Below, in pieces: positions 16,442 to 24,732 of a stretch of 64,000 bases of DNA. The stretch is from Pseudopedobacter sp037968815. GTDB taxonomy: Bacteria; Bacteroidota; Bacteroidia; Sphingobacteriales; Sphingobacteriaceae. The notes below the pieces were generated by a model that worked only from the letters and a program-made list of their open reading frames with translations, was not told the origin of the DNA and did not search any database. The number at the start of each line of letters is the position of its first letter. The first letter of the stretch is position 1. The position numbers and the translations under genes were made by a program. Location: assembly GCA_037968815.1 (NCBI GenBank), contig JBBKWF010000008.1, positions 1 to 64,000 on the forward strand, read 5' to 3'.

Positions 16442-16835
16442 TGTCGTTTGTGTCGTCTTTTAAAATGCCCTATAACTTATAAATATACTCAACTCTACTG
16501 CACATATTCAACACCCGTCTGTTGTATATGTGAACTTTTTATGTGCATATATTTTTTATAAATATATTTATTTCAAATGGTTTTTTCTTATTCATTAGTA
16601 TAGGCATGAGGTGCCATAAGAAAGCTATAGTTTATAAGCTGGTTGAGAATCCCACAGCGCATTGCACCGGAAGCATGGGTATGTTTAGATAGCCGGAAGA
16701 AGCCTTTGCAAAGGGATAAAAAGATGGTAGCAAAGGTACTACTGTTAAGCAAAAGCGAAATCAATTTGCCTAAACCCGCCTAGTTGGGCGAGTTTAACAA
16801 AGAGAATGTTGAGTGGGTAATAATGAAGCTGGACT
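16442..16835. other. Gene-free stretch with a hairpin and no recognisable gene
   Basis: Holds the GCCCTATAAC box (16467-16476), a 13-bp hairpin with one mismatch (16501-16513 / 16520-16532, loop CCCGTC), an AT-rich tract, and a small stem near 16768-16790 (AAAC.CGCC / GGCG.GTTT). Short open frames exist (for example 24 codons from an ATG near 16607) but none resembles a protein I know. Possibly decayed sequence. Confidence 0.4.
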
Positions 16836-17153
16836 TTATGCAGTCTCGTTGGTAACCACAATAGCACTTTTTAATGCAGTGGTTAAGGAATCTCTATACT
16901 TAATAAAGTTATCCTCGCGATTAGCTTCTTCACTTGCTTTTAACGCTCTTTTTCCCAGTTTTACTTGTTCCAATTCGTTTTGGTAAAGTCCTGTAAAAGC
17001 TTGTGGATTTTTGTTTTTTAATATCCTAACAGAGTGAGAATACTGCTCAAATATATCTGTGATAACCGTAAGGTTTTTATCATCGTAATTTGTTAAAGCA
17101 CTAGCTTTTTTCAATAGCTTTTCAAACTTTCCTCTTTCTTTTGCGTATCCCAT
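16836..17153 (-). CDS. Small helical cytosolic protein, uncharacterised
   Basis: Not recognised. 105 aa, highly charged and helical throughout (KFEKLLKKASALTNYDD, YQNELEQVKLGKRALKASEE), with no signal peptide, membrane segment or cysteine. The composition suggests a small helical bundle. It lies 39 bases downstream of the copper-type TonB receptor gene on the same strand and may be transcribed with it, but nothing ties their functions together. Confidence 0.55.
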   Translation of the reverse strand: MGYAKERGKFEKLLKKASALTNYDDKNLTVITDIFEQYSHSVRILKNKNPQAFTGLYQNELEQVKLGKRALKASEEANREDNFIKYRDSLTTALKSAIVVTNETA

Positions 17154-17192
17154 ATTTTGGCAAAGATATAATTTTTAGGCTGAATTGACTCG

Positions 17193-19211
17193 TTAAAAAA
17201 CAAAGGATAAACCCGCCATCACATTCCTTCCGGGTCTTGGGATATTGCCCCAATCTAAATGATCCTGATAATACGTATCGAACAAGTTTTCTACACCTGC
17301 GTTTAGCTCTAGTTTGTTCTGTTTAACTTTAAAGGCATAAGTTCCTCTTAAATTAAATAGGGTATAAGCTGGTGTTGTTTTCTCGTTAACTACAGTGCTT
17401 ACTTTGTTTTGTGCGGTTGCCCAAACGTTTTCAGCCTGTACGCTGAATTTTGATTTTGCATACCTTAAAGAAGAAGTTAGTTTAAACGGTGAAATTAAAG
17501 GCAGTGGATTTTTGCTGTTGTCTGTGCCATTGGTGTAGCAGGCATTGCTGATCAACTGTAGGTTTTTTAGTAAAACAGTGCTTAAGCCAATTTCAAATCC
17601 TTTTAAATTTGCGTTGGCAATTTGCTCGTAAACTTTTGTGCCGTTTGCGCCAATAGTCATTACGCTTAAACCGGGAGTGTATTTTCCTAACGTATAATTC
17701 TGGATTTCGTTATTGAATAAGGTAATACTTACATCTGCCAATTTGGTTTTGTAACCTACGTTTAACTCGGTGTTAAAAGATTGTTCGTTGTTAAGGTTTG
17801 GATTGCCAATGTAATCATACCCATCATAAGCATTAAAAAGGTAAAACCCATAAAGCTCATTGGTTGAAGCCGGGCGTTCGCTATAGCCTACACTTACAGA
17901 AGAGTAGAAGTGTTCTGATTTATAAACCACTCCGGTATTGATGCTTTTTAGCAGTTTAACCCTTGCATTATCCACATTATAATTAAAAACGGCTAATTGT
18001 GTACGTCCAATTTCGCTGGTTACTTTAGAGCTAGAGTAATCTAAACGTCCGTTTAAATTAAGTGTGAATTTCTGGTTCAGCAGGTAATCATTATTCAAGT
18101 ATAAACCTACTGTGGTATTCCTAACATCAGGCCAAGTCAGCATAAACATTGGAGCACTATTTTGAGGATACATGGTCATTTCTGCCCTTGTAAAGTTGGT
18201 ATAACCGTCTGTTCTAACTGTTAATAGGTTTTTTGGGTTAAGTGTGATAGCAGTTTCTGCAAAAGCACCGTAAGTGTTGCTCCAGCCAGGCATGTCCATG
18301 TGTATTGGCGTTAAGGGGCGTTTAGTATCGTCCATGCTGTGGACAATGTTGTTGCCATAAACCTTGGTTTCAAAATAATTGAAAGCTTTATTCTTTGGAT
18401 ATGTTTTATAAGAAAGAGCATAGATTTTTGCTTTGGCAGAAGAAACATCCATAGGTAAAGCGGCATAGCCAATATCCCAACCGTCATCGGCTAAAATATC
18501 TAAGCTTAAAAAACTGTTATCCGTAAGCATATATTTGCCATTGATGCTAAAATTCAACTTCTGATACTGTGTAAAAGCAACTTCTTGCTGGTTTGCTAAA
18601 TAATTACCGGCTTTGCGGTAAACTCCGCTAAAGCGTACACCAAACTTTTTAGCTCCGTAATTGAGCTCCAACACATTGTTACTACTTTGCGATGCCAACG
18701 AATAAGAAGTAGTAAACATCCCGCTGACTGGTTTGTCTGTTGCTAGTTGTGCTTGCGCCAATTGTAAGTTTAACGAACCGCCAATGTTAGAGCCAAATTT
18801 ACTAGCTCCAGAAGAAGTAGCTAACTGAATGCTTTTCAAATTTGATGGTTCTACGTATGAGGTTGGAGGGTCCATGTGATCTGTACAGGCACCAAAGATT
18901 TTAATGCCGTCTAAGGTTAACCCGATTTGACTGGCAGAAAAACCGCGTATCACAGGTTCCATAGCGTAGTTTCCTCTTCTAATTAAATTCACTGCCACTA
19001 AGCGACTTAAAACATCTTCCGTAGAAGATGTTTTAGTGCTTTTATAGAATTTGAGCAAGGCATTATCTCCACTTACTTTTTCAGTAATTAATACTTCTTG
19101 CAGGTGGCAGTGTTTGTAAACAGTATCGGTTGAGCTTTCCTGTGCAAGTGTATTTGTAAAAGCTAAAAAGCTTAAACCGAAACTAATTGTTATAAATCTT
19201 GAAAATTCCAT
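17193..19211 (-). CDS. TonB-dependent copper receptor, OprC/NosA-like
   Basis: Outer-membrane receptor of 672 aa with signal peptide (ending NTLAQ), plug domain (about 40-150) and barrel. The plug sequence IKIFGACTDHMDPPTSYVEP is characteristic of OprC/NosA, the TonB receptors that bring copper to the N2O reductase pathway; Cys, His and Met in this loop are the likely metal ligands. Barrel contains Met-rich strands (MTMYPQNSAPMFMLTW, IHMDMPGWSN). Ends ...MAGLSFVF with terminal Phe. It follows a Met/His-rich lipoprotein gene by 19 bases and lies next to the nos operon, which fits copper supply for NosZ. Confidence 0.85.
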   Translation of the reverse strand: MEFSRFITISFGLSFLAFTNTLAQESSTDTVYKHCHLQEVLITEKVSGDNALLKFYKSTKTSSTEDVLSRLVAVNLIRRGNYAMEPVIRGFSASQIGLTLDGIKIFGACTDHMDPPTSYVEPSNLKSIQLATSSGASKFGSNIGGSLNLQLAQAQLATDKPVSGMFTTSYSLASQSSNNVLELNYGAKKFGVRFSGVYRKAGNYLANQQEVAFTQYQKLNFSINGKYMLTDNSFLSLDILADDGWDIGYAALPMDVSSAKAKIYALSYKTYPKNKAFNYFETKVYGNNIVHSMDDTKRPLTPIHMDMPGWSNTYGAFAETAITLNPKNLLTVRTDGYTNFTRAEMTMYPQNSAPMFMLTWPDVRNTTVGLYLNNDYLLNQKFTLNLNGRLDYSSSKVTSEIGRTQLAVFNYNVDNARVKLLKSINTGVVYKSEHFYSSVSVGYSERPASTNELYGFYLFNAYDGYDYIGNPNLNNEQSFNTELNVGYKTKLADVSITLFNNEIQNYTLGKYTPGLSVMTIGANGTKVYEQIANANLKGFEIGLSTVLLKNLQLISNACYTNGTDNSKNPLPLISPFKLTSSLRYAKSKFSVQAENVWATAQNKVSTVVNEKTTPAYTLFNLRGTYAFKVKQNKLELNAGVENLFDTYYQDHLDWGNIPRPGRNVMAGLSFVF

Positions 19212-19230
19212 TGCTTAGAATTTTTAGGTG

Positions 19231-20046
19231 TTAAAAAGTTATTTTGAAAGCGGTGTCTTCGCTGATTATTACGCTAGAGCCGTTTTTAATACTTAGGTTC
19301 ACTTCCCAGTAACCAGTCATGGTGAAGTTTACTTTGCCTTTATAGTGGCCGTTTGCTGTAAAAACCGGGTTTACATTGTTTGGTGAGCCATGTCCCATAT
19401 CTGGCATTTCCGGGCTGATTTCTATTGTAAAATCATTTACTGGCGTGTAATTGTTTCCGTCAATTTTTTTGCTGATTTGAAGCTCAAAATCATTTGCACC
19501 AATCTTGTAAACCGGATTTGGGACTAAAGCCACCATATAGGTAATGTTGTCTGGTACGGTTTTAACAAAAATTAGTCGGGACTGTGTTGGTTCTTTTACT
19601 GTAATAGGAATGAGGACTTTTTTGTCGTTGTTTAATGTTACCTCCATTTCCCAAGATCCAGAATCTGAGCTGGGCATACTAAAAACCGCTGCGGCGGGAG
19701 TAAGGTTGTCTTTTTTAGCTGTAGCATCTGCTTGTTCAAAAGGGGAGGAGTGTTGCATTGTCATTCCGCTACTCATCGTCATGGTCATCATTGGTTTGAT
19801 GGCAAAGGTTGCATCTGTTTTTTGTTGAGTAGTAGTTGCATCTAAAGCTATTAGGTATAGTTTATTGTAACCTGTATTTAATTCAGCATCAGCCCAAATT
19901 TGAACTTTTGTATCTGCATCAGCGACAAATGCTTCACCAACTTTTACTTTATTGATTGTTGGGTTAGGGGCTTCGTCGTTTTTCTCACAAGAGGTGATTA
20001 GGAAAGGAAGGGTTACTATCGCTATGTATTTTAGGATGTTTTTCAT
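19231..20046 (-). CDS. Met/His-rich lipoprotein, YtkA/FixH-like, probable copper binder
   Basis: A 271-aa lipoprotein (MKNILKYIAIVTLPFLITSC, Cys20) with two Ig-like/YtkA-type beta domains. A segment near 88-104, MMTMTMSSGMTMQHSSP, and PEMPDMGHGSPNN near 209-221 are dense in Met and His, as in periplasmic Cu(I) carriers; the DMGHGSP-loop is typical of YtkA/FixH-like domains. It is transcribed just before the OprC-like receptor, probably as one operon, and may hand over imported copper (inference). Confidence 0.7.
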   Translation of the reverse strand: MKNILKYIAIVTLPFLITSCEKNDEAPNPTINKVKVGEAFVADADTKVQIWADAELNTGYNKLYLIALDATTTQQKTDATFAIKPMMTMTMSSGMTMQHSSPFEQADATAKKDNLTPAAAVFSMPSSDSGSWEMEVTLNNDKKVLIPITVKEPTQSRLIFVKTVPDNITYMVALVPNPVYKIGANDFELQISKKIDGNNYTPVNDFTIEISPEMPDMGHGSPNNVNPVFTANGHYKGKVNFTMTGYWEVNLSIKNGSSVIISEDTAFKITF

Positions 20047-20521
20047 TTTTTGAAGTATTAAGTATCAAGTATTAAGATGCTTGTGTTTTTAAACTGTTGT
20101 TTTAGGCCTTAAGCTTATAGCTTACCTGCCTTTTTTAAGTGCCATTTCTCTTCTTCGCGTCATGTCGAGGATACGAGACATCTCACAAGCAAGGTTTTGC
20201 AACTGACATAAAAACTCTCGCCTGCGGAATTTACTATGAAAGGTAGTGCTTTACTCTATTCATCTGTGCCGCAACCGCCAAGGCGGAACTTGAGGTTAAC
20301 GTAGGTCAGTGCTTTTTGCTGGGTGGATTAATAGAATCAAGAGTTTTAGATTCGAGAGTTAAGATACAAGTATCAAGTATCAAGACGCTGTTATGCATTT
20401 TAAAACCATTTAACTCTGTGAACTTTGTGCTCTCTGTGGTTGTCTTCGACTCCACTCAGACCGACAACGTTATACTATTTGTCATACTGAGCGGAGTCGA
20501 AGCACTCTGTGATCTCTGTGG
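20047..20521. other. Gene-free stretch with dispersed intergenic repeats
   Basis: Contains repeated AAGTAT(C/T)AAGTAT-type runs (near 20050-20075 and 20365-20390), a copy of a dispersed repeat CGTCAT..GA..GA..ACATCTCACAA (20158-20191) that recurs at 52.4 kb, and a 24-bp inverted repeat (20444-20502). CTCTGTG octamers recur near 20413-20520. No gene-like frame. It separates the nos operon from the copper receptor operon. Confidence 0.6.
20444..20502. repeat. Dispersed-type inverted repeat with CTTCGACTCC arms
   Basis: Arms 20444-20467 and 20479-20502 (CTTCGACTCC(A/G)CTCAG.. ) pair over 24 bases with a few mismatches and an 11-base loop. Such GTCATACTGAGCGGAGTCGAAG sequences occur between genes in many Bacteroidota genomes (general knowledge). 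It follows the last gene of the nos operon on the minus strand and could act as a 3' transcript boundary. Confidence 0.65.
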
Positions 20522-20893
20522 TTAAACAAGCATTGGGGGAGGATGGAAAATTGAAGTTGGGGGATTGATAATGAAAGCGGGTTTGAAAATTGCTTTCTCT
20601 ATTTTGATTTCTACAACAAGATTTATAAATTCAAAGTCGGCACCCGAGTGCACAAAAGCATCTAAAACTCTGCTGTTGAATGCTTTTTTGTTTTCTTTAT
20701 CTTGTTCTGTTTTCTTTAATAATTTACTTAACACACATGAACCTTCGCAATGCATTAGAGGTTTGCTAATGTTCTCGCATTGTGTTTTAGCGATGTAATT
20801 TTGGTTGGCTTCAAAATAGAGGAACACTCCAAATTGCGCTGCAATTTGAAACAGGAAACTAAAAATAAGAAAAGTAGTAATTACCCTTTTCAT
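20522..20893 (-). CDS. Small exported/membrane protein with HCEGSC motif, nos-operon associated
   Basis: Not a named family. 123 aa with one N-terminal hydrophobic segment (about 4-26), then YIAKTQCENISKPLMHCEGSC and LSKLLKKTEQDKENKK, and a Pro-rich end INPPTSIFHPPPM. The His-Cys-x3-Cys plus an extra Cys could bind a metal or heme-like ligand. Its start is 15 bases after nosY, so it is the last gene of the nos operon. A copper role is a guess from motif and position only. Confidence 0.6.
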   Translation of the reverse strand: MKRVITTFLIFSFLFQIAAQFGVFLYFEANQNYIAKTQCENISKPLMHCEGSCVLSKLLKKTEQDKENKKAFNSRVLDAFVHSGADFEFINLVVEIKIEKAIFKPAFIINPPTSIFHPPPMLV

Positions 20894-20908
20894 CGCTCTA
20901 TTTTTGTG

Positions 20909-21676
20909 TTATAAATCTTTTTTCTTAAAAACTCTTAATGACGCCCATAGTGGTAATAAAAACCAAACCATCAGCATAAACAAAGTGAAAGTAATGCCAA
21001 GTCCACTTCCAAAAAACTGTTGATACAATGCGCCAGTGTAACCCATTAAAGCAGCGATATCTACTTGTAATAAAATCAATATCCTAGCTAAATCTATAGG
21101 GTTAAATGCGGTTATGGCTATCAACACTTTTTCTAAAGGATAATCACTAAAAGCAAATAAAAACACCAACACCAAGCCATCAAAAATTATGGAACAGTAA
21201 AACCAAATCATTAAGGCTAAACCAATTCCTTTTGCTTTATCACGCATTAAAACAGATGATAAAAATGCTAATGAAATAAAGGATAGCGTTAGTAAGCTGC
21301 CGGTAAGTATTAAAGTTAAACCAGTTATTGATGCTGCAAATAATAGGATGGGAACTCCAACTCCTAAAAGAAAAGCACCCAAAATAGCTACACAGATACC
21401 TAAGTACTTGCCCATTAAAATATTGGTACGGCTAATAGGTTGTGATACTAAAAGTTCTGTGAACTCTGAAGCGTTAAAGTAATAAGTGGTTGCATAAACT
21501 ACACTTACCAAAGGCACAATAATTAACATTACCGTGGTAATACTTACCAAGCCTTTTGTTACGTCTTCATCGGCCATAAAAATGCTGACACAAATAGCAG
21601 CCAACAATAGGGTATAGGCAATTATGACTTTACTTTTGATGATGTCGAGCGAAATATATTTAGCTATCTTAAACAT
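20909..21676 (-). CDS. nosY: NosY, ABC transporter permease for N2O reductase maturation
   Basis: ABC-2 type permease of the NosDFY complex, needed to assemble the CuZ centre of NosZ. 255 aa with six hydrophobic helices; the typical segment YYFNASEFTELLVSQPISRTNILMGK precedes helix 3 and contains the conserved ...LL..QP..R...GK pattern of NosY. It follows nosF with one base between them, in the usual F-Y order, so the two subunits are translated together. Confidence 0.93.
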   Translation of the reverse strand: MFKIAKYISLDIIKSKVIIAYTLLLAAICVSIFMADEDVTKGLVSITTVMLIIVPLVSVVYATTYYFNASEFTELLVSQPISRTNILMGKYLGICVAILGAFLLGVGVPILLFAASITGLTLILTGSLLTLSFISLAFLSSVLMRDKAKGIGLALMIWFYCSIIFDGLVLVFLFAFSDYPLEKVLIAITAFNPIDLARILILLQVDIAALMGYTGALYQQFFGSGLGITFTLFMLMVWFLLPLWASLRVFKKKDL

Positions 21677-21677
21677 G

Positions 21678-22385
21678 TTATGATAATATTTTAGTGAGTG
21701 CTTTACCTAATCTTTGCTCGCCGGTTTCGGCTTTTAAATCGGTTAAAGTTTTATAAAATTTAATATTGCCATCTAGCAAATACATTACTTTATCTGCCAA
21801 TTCATCTACCTCAGTTAAAATGTGCGAAGTAATTAAAATCAGCTTCCCTTTAGCTTTTTCTTGTAGAATTTTATCTTTCAAAATTTCGGCAGAAAGCGGA
21901 TCTAAACCTGCAGTAGGTTCATCTAAAATTAAAACCGGAGGGTTAAATAGAAAAGCTAAAGCCGCACTTACTTTTTGGCGTGTTCCACCAGATAAAGTGT
22001 GCATGGCTTTATCCGTCATGGCGTCTAAACCGTATGCACTTATTAAATCGGTATCTAAGTTCTCGTGAACGTTTCTGATGTCTTTCATCATTTTAAACAA
22101 ATCACCGATTTTCATATTATCAGGATAACGGCCTATCTGTGGCATATAGCCAATGTTTTTTTTGTATTCGAAGCTGTTTGCTACAGATTTACCTTCAAAT
22201 AAAATCTCTCCACCATCAGGAATCACCATGCCCAAAATAGATTTGATGAGCGTGGTTTTACCGGCAGCGTTTGGCCCTAGCACACCCACAATGCCTCCGC
22301 GACTAAAATCGCAATCGACTTGTTTCAGCACCTCGAGTTTACCGAAGGATTTTTTTAGTTGTTTTACTTGGATAATATATTCCAT
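21678..22385 (-). CDS. nosF: NosF, ABC transporter ATPase for N2O reductase maturation
   Basis: Cytoplasmic ATPase of NosDFY, 235 aa. Walker A GPNAAGKTT near 38-46, Q-loop MPQIG, signature LSGGTRQKVS, Walker B LILDEPTAGLDP and switch His in SH(I)LTEV are all intact. The start overlaps the last 22 bases of nosD on the same strand, so translation is probably coupled. Identity as NosF rather than a generic ABC-2 ATPase is given by the nosD and nosY neighbours. Confidence 0.95.
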   Translation of the reverse strand: MEYIIQVKQLKKSFGKLEVLKQVDCDFSRGGIVGVLGPNAAGKTTLIKSILGMVIPDGGEILFEGKSVANSFEYKKNIGYMPQIGRYPDNMKIGDLFKMMKDIRNVHENLDTDLISAYGLDAMTDKAMHTLSGGTRQKVSAALAFLFNPPVLILDEPTAGLDPLSAEILKDKILQEKAKGKLILITSHILTEVDELADKVMYLLDGNIKFYKTLTDLKAETGEQRLGKALTKILS

Positions 22386-23623
22386 GGTTTCATTTGTGGA
22401 CTGTCGTCTTTAACTGATAAAGGAGTGATGGAAGGTATAGATCGTTCAACCTTATCTAAAAGGTTGACGATAAAACTTCTCATTAAAATTACTGCTTGTG
22501 GCACTCGCTCTATAATTTGTGCATATAAACTTATTGGGCGGTAGGGCACATCGCCTTTACCATCTTTATTTAAATCGTAACCTTCGTATTTATCCCAATA
22601 GTTATTACTGAATTTGTTTTCTAATAGCTCGCCGTTGGTGGTTACGTCAAAAGTATTGCCTTTAAAATTATTGATAGTAAATACATTGTCTTGGCAATTT
22701 GATAAAACACGAACCGCCCATCCGTTATTTAAAAAGCTGTTTTTACTGATTTTGTTTCGATTGCAACTCTCCATAAAAATGGCCGATGTGTTTTTGTAAA
22801 AGGTGTTGCCTTCAATTTGGCTGTCTAAAATTTCTTTAAGCAACAGGCCGTAAATGGAGCTTCCCCAGTTTTCGCTAAACTGATTATGCAACATTTTAAT
22901 CCTTTTAGAATACATTACTGCAATACCTGCCTGGTTATTTTTAAAAGTGTTTTTCAAAAAAGCATTGTCGTTAGAAAACATAAAGTGTAAACCGTAACGC
23001 ATATTTTTCTCACTAACATTTTGGTAAACCTTTGATTGTTGTACAAACTCAAAATACACTCCGTCTCTATGACCAGTGATGTGGTTTTTTGCAACCTCTA
23101 CGCTATCTGATTTCCAAGCTTGAATACCGTTGCCAGATTTTCTGTAAGTGAATGTGCCCGTTAGCTTGTTGTTGATTACTTTAACATGATGAGAGTCTGA
23201 AATATAGATCCCAAAGAAATTATTTTTTAACTCGTTATTGCTAATTGTTATGTGTTTGGACATAAAAATTCTTACACCGGCAAAATCCCTTAAATCACCA
23301 ACTTTTGAATTTTGAATCACAAAGCCATCTAGTTTTACATGATCTGCTTTTATGGTGATTACTTCTTCCTTAAACTGGGCATCCAAAACGGGCATTCCTT
23401 GTCCTAAAATGGTCAGCTGTTTATCGATAATGGTATTGTAAGATGGATAAACACCTTTTTTTACAATAATGGTATCTCCGTCGGCAGCTATTGCAACAGC
23501 AGTTTTTAGCGTAGCAATTTTTGTGTTTGGTGCTACGTTAATTGTTTTAGCAATGATTTTGGCAGGGAAAAACCCCAACAAAACCCCTAATAAAACTTTA
23601 AAATATATACTGTTGTTAAACAT
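22364..23623 (-). CDS. nosD: NosD, periplasmic copper-processing beta-helix protein
   Basis: Periplasmic partner of NosFY, 419 aa. A signal peptide (ending ...FFPAKIIAK) leads into a right-handed beta-helix of repeated N..L..N.FGIYISDSHHVKVINNKL-like coils (CASH domain, about 60-340), with the family motif NYWDKYEGYDLNKDGKGDVPY near 345. That GDVPY/P motif is characteristic of NosD. C-terminal MRSFIVNLLDKVERSIPSI is also shared in the family. Sits between nosL and nosF. Confidence 0.95.
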   Translation of the reverse strand: MFNNSIYFKVLLGVLLGFFPAKIIAKTINVAPNTKIATLKTAVAIAADGDTIIVKKGVYPSYNTIIDKQLTILGQGMPVLDAQFKEEVITIKADHVKLDGFVIQNSKVGDLRDFAGVRIFMSKHITISNNELKNNFFGIYISDSHHVKVINNKLTGTFTYRKSGNGIQAWKSDSVEVAKNHITGHRDGVYFEFVQQSKVYQNVSEKNMRYGLHFMFSNDNAFLKNTFKNNQAGIAVMYSKRIKMLHNQFSENWGSSIYGLLLKEILDSQIEGNTFYKNTSAIFMESCNRNKISKNSFLNNGWAVRVLSNCQDNVFTINNFKGNTFDVTTNGELLENKFSNNYWDKYEGYDLNKDGKGDVPYRPISLYAQIIERVPQAVILMRSFIVNLLDKVERSIPSITPLSVKDDSPQMKPWNILSK

Positions 23624-23632
23624 TGTCTCGGC

Positions 23633-24073
23633 TTATTGTCTGTCTTTAACGGCTTCGTTAAAATTTAAAATTTTTGCATCAGGACTTACCTGATTGTTAT
23701 CTGCCAGCATTTCATTATCAAATGGTACTATGTTGCCACCCATTGGTGATTGATAATTGATGTCTTTTAAAAAAAATGCAGTTTTGGCATCAATAAAAGT
23801 AGCTGGTTTAGCAAAATTGATTACTAAAATTTGTGCACCTGTGGTGTCAATCTTCTGACCTTCTTCGGTAATTAAATCCATTAAGCACTCGGCAGAATCG
23901 AATTTAAAAACTTTACCTTTTTTGGTGACTATTTCTGCACCATATTTCTCATCTGCTATCACCATTTTACAGTGTTCGCATACGTCTTTTCCGTAGTTAA
24001 TAGCTTGTGGTTCTGTACTGCAACCAGTGCTTACCAATAAAATCAACAAGCTGATGTATAATAAGTTTTTCAT
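23633..24073 (-). CDS. nosL: NosL, copper chaperone lipoprotein
   Basis: Outer-face lipoprotein that delivers Cu(I) for the CuZ site of N2O reductase. 146 aa with lipobox LLVSTGC (Cys18), the metal motif CEHCKM (Cys32, Cys35, Met37) and the family block KVFKFDSAECLMDLI. SPMGG near the C-terminus is also typical. Located 9 bases upstream of nosD in the operon. Confidence 0.95.
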   Translation of the reverse strand: MKNLLYISLLILLVSTGCSTEPQAINYGKDVCEHCKMVIADEKYGAEIVTKKGKVFKFDSAECLMDLITEEGQKIDTTGAQILVINFAKPATFIDAKTAFFLKDINYQSPMGGNIVPFDNEMLADNNQVSPDAKILNFNEAVKDRQ

Positions 24074-24085
24074 TGTTTTATAGCT

Positions 24086-24664
24086 TTATTTTGTACCGAA
24101 TTTATTTTTTAGTTTATGTTCAAAAAACAAAACACTAATGGCAATAAATCCGCCTATTCCAACAAATATTCCCCCAATATCAGGTAAGGAGCCTGCTAAG
24201 AAGTTTAATAATTGTTTGTAGCCTATCAATGGAGGCTGGTAGCTCATTCCTTCAACTTTAATAGCTGCGTGTGGGTCCAGGTTATGCCCGTAATCATACT
24301 CCCATAAGTAAAAATCGGTAAAACCGAATACGGCAAACACTACCAAAATGCCCATCCATACCCATAAAAGATTAAGTTTTCCTCGCCAAGCTACAAAAAA
24401 GCCAAAAGCTACAATTACAGCATATAGGTAAGGTAATACTTTAAATTCCCAAAAATTCTCTACTACAATAAGTTGCATCCCTATGTAGTGGTTTAATCCA
24501 TTAATTTGATCAACATTGCCCGTTATGCCGTTTAGCCATATTTTCATTTCTAAGCCTTCTGGGTATTGTGGAGCTTCCAATATAATTTTCCATAATGGCA
24601 AAAAATAGGCACTTAACATTAACAAGGCACTTAAAGCAATCAGAATTTTGGACTTGGTTTTCAT
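24086..24664 (-). CDS. Four-helix membrane protein in the NosB position
   Basis: 192 aa with four helices (about 7-25, 76-95, 98-120 and 165-184) and a large periplasmic loop between helices 1 and 2 holding LNHYIGMQ, plus DYGHNLDPHAA before helix 4. Clade II nos operons have a polytopic protein, NosB, directly after nosZ; this gene has that position, 68 bases after nosZ and 12 before nosL. I infer it is NosB-like. His and Met residues in the loops could contact copper, but no function is established. Confidence 0.6.
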   Translation of the reverse strand: MKTKSKILIALSALLMLSAYFLPLWKIILEAPQYPEGLEMKIWLNGITGNVDQINGLNHYIGMQLIVVENFWEFKVLPYLYAVIVAFGFFVAWRGKLNLLWVWMGILVVFAVFGFTDFYLWEYDYGHNLDPHAAIKVEGMSYQPPLIGYKQLLNFLAGSLPDIGGIFVGIGGFIAISVLFFEHKLKNKFGTK

Positions 24665-24732
24665 GATGTGTTTTTATTTAAGATTTAAAATTACCCGCTC
24701 CGTAATTCTGGCGGAGCAGGTAATTTCAATTG

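Noticed and set aside
16607..16835. Possible degraded gene in the 16.4-16.8 kb gap
   Set aside because: Short frames broken by stops in all frames; no recognisable motif.
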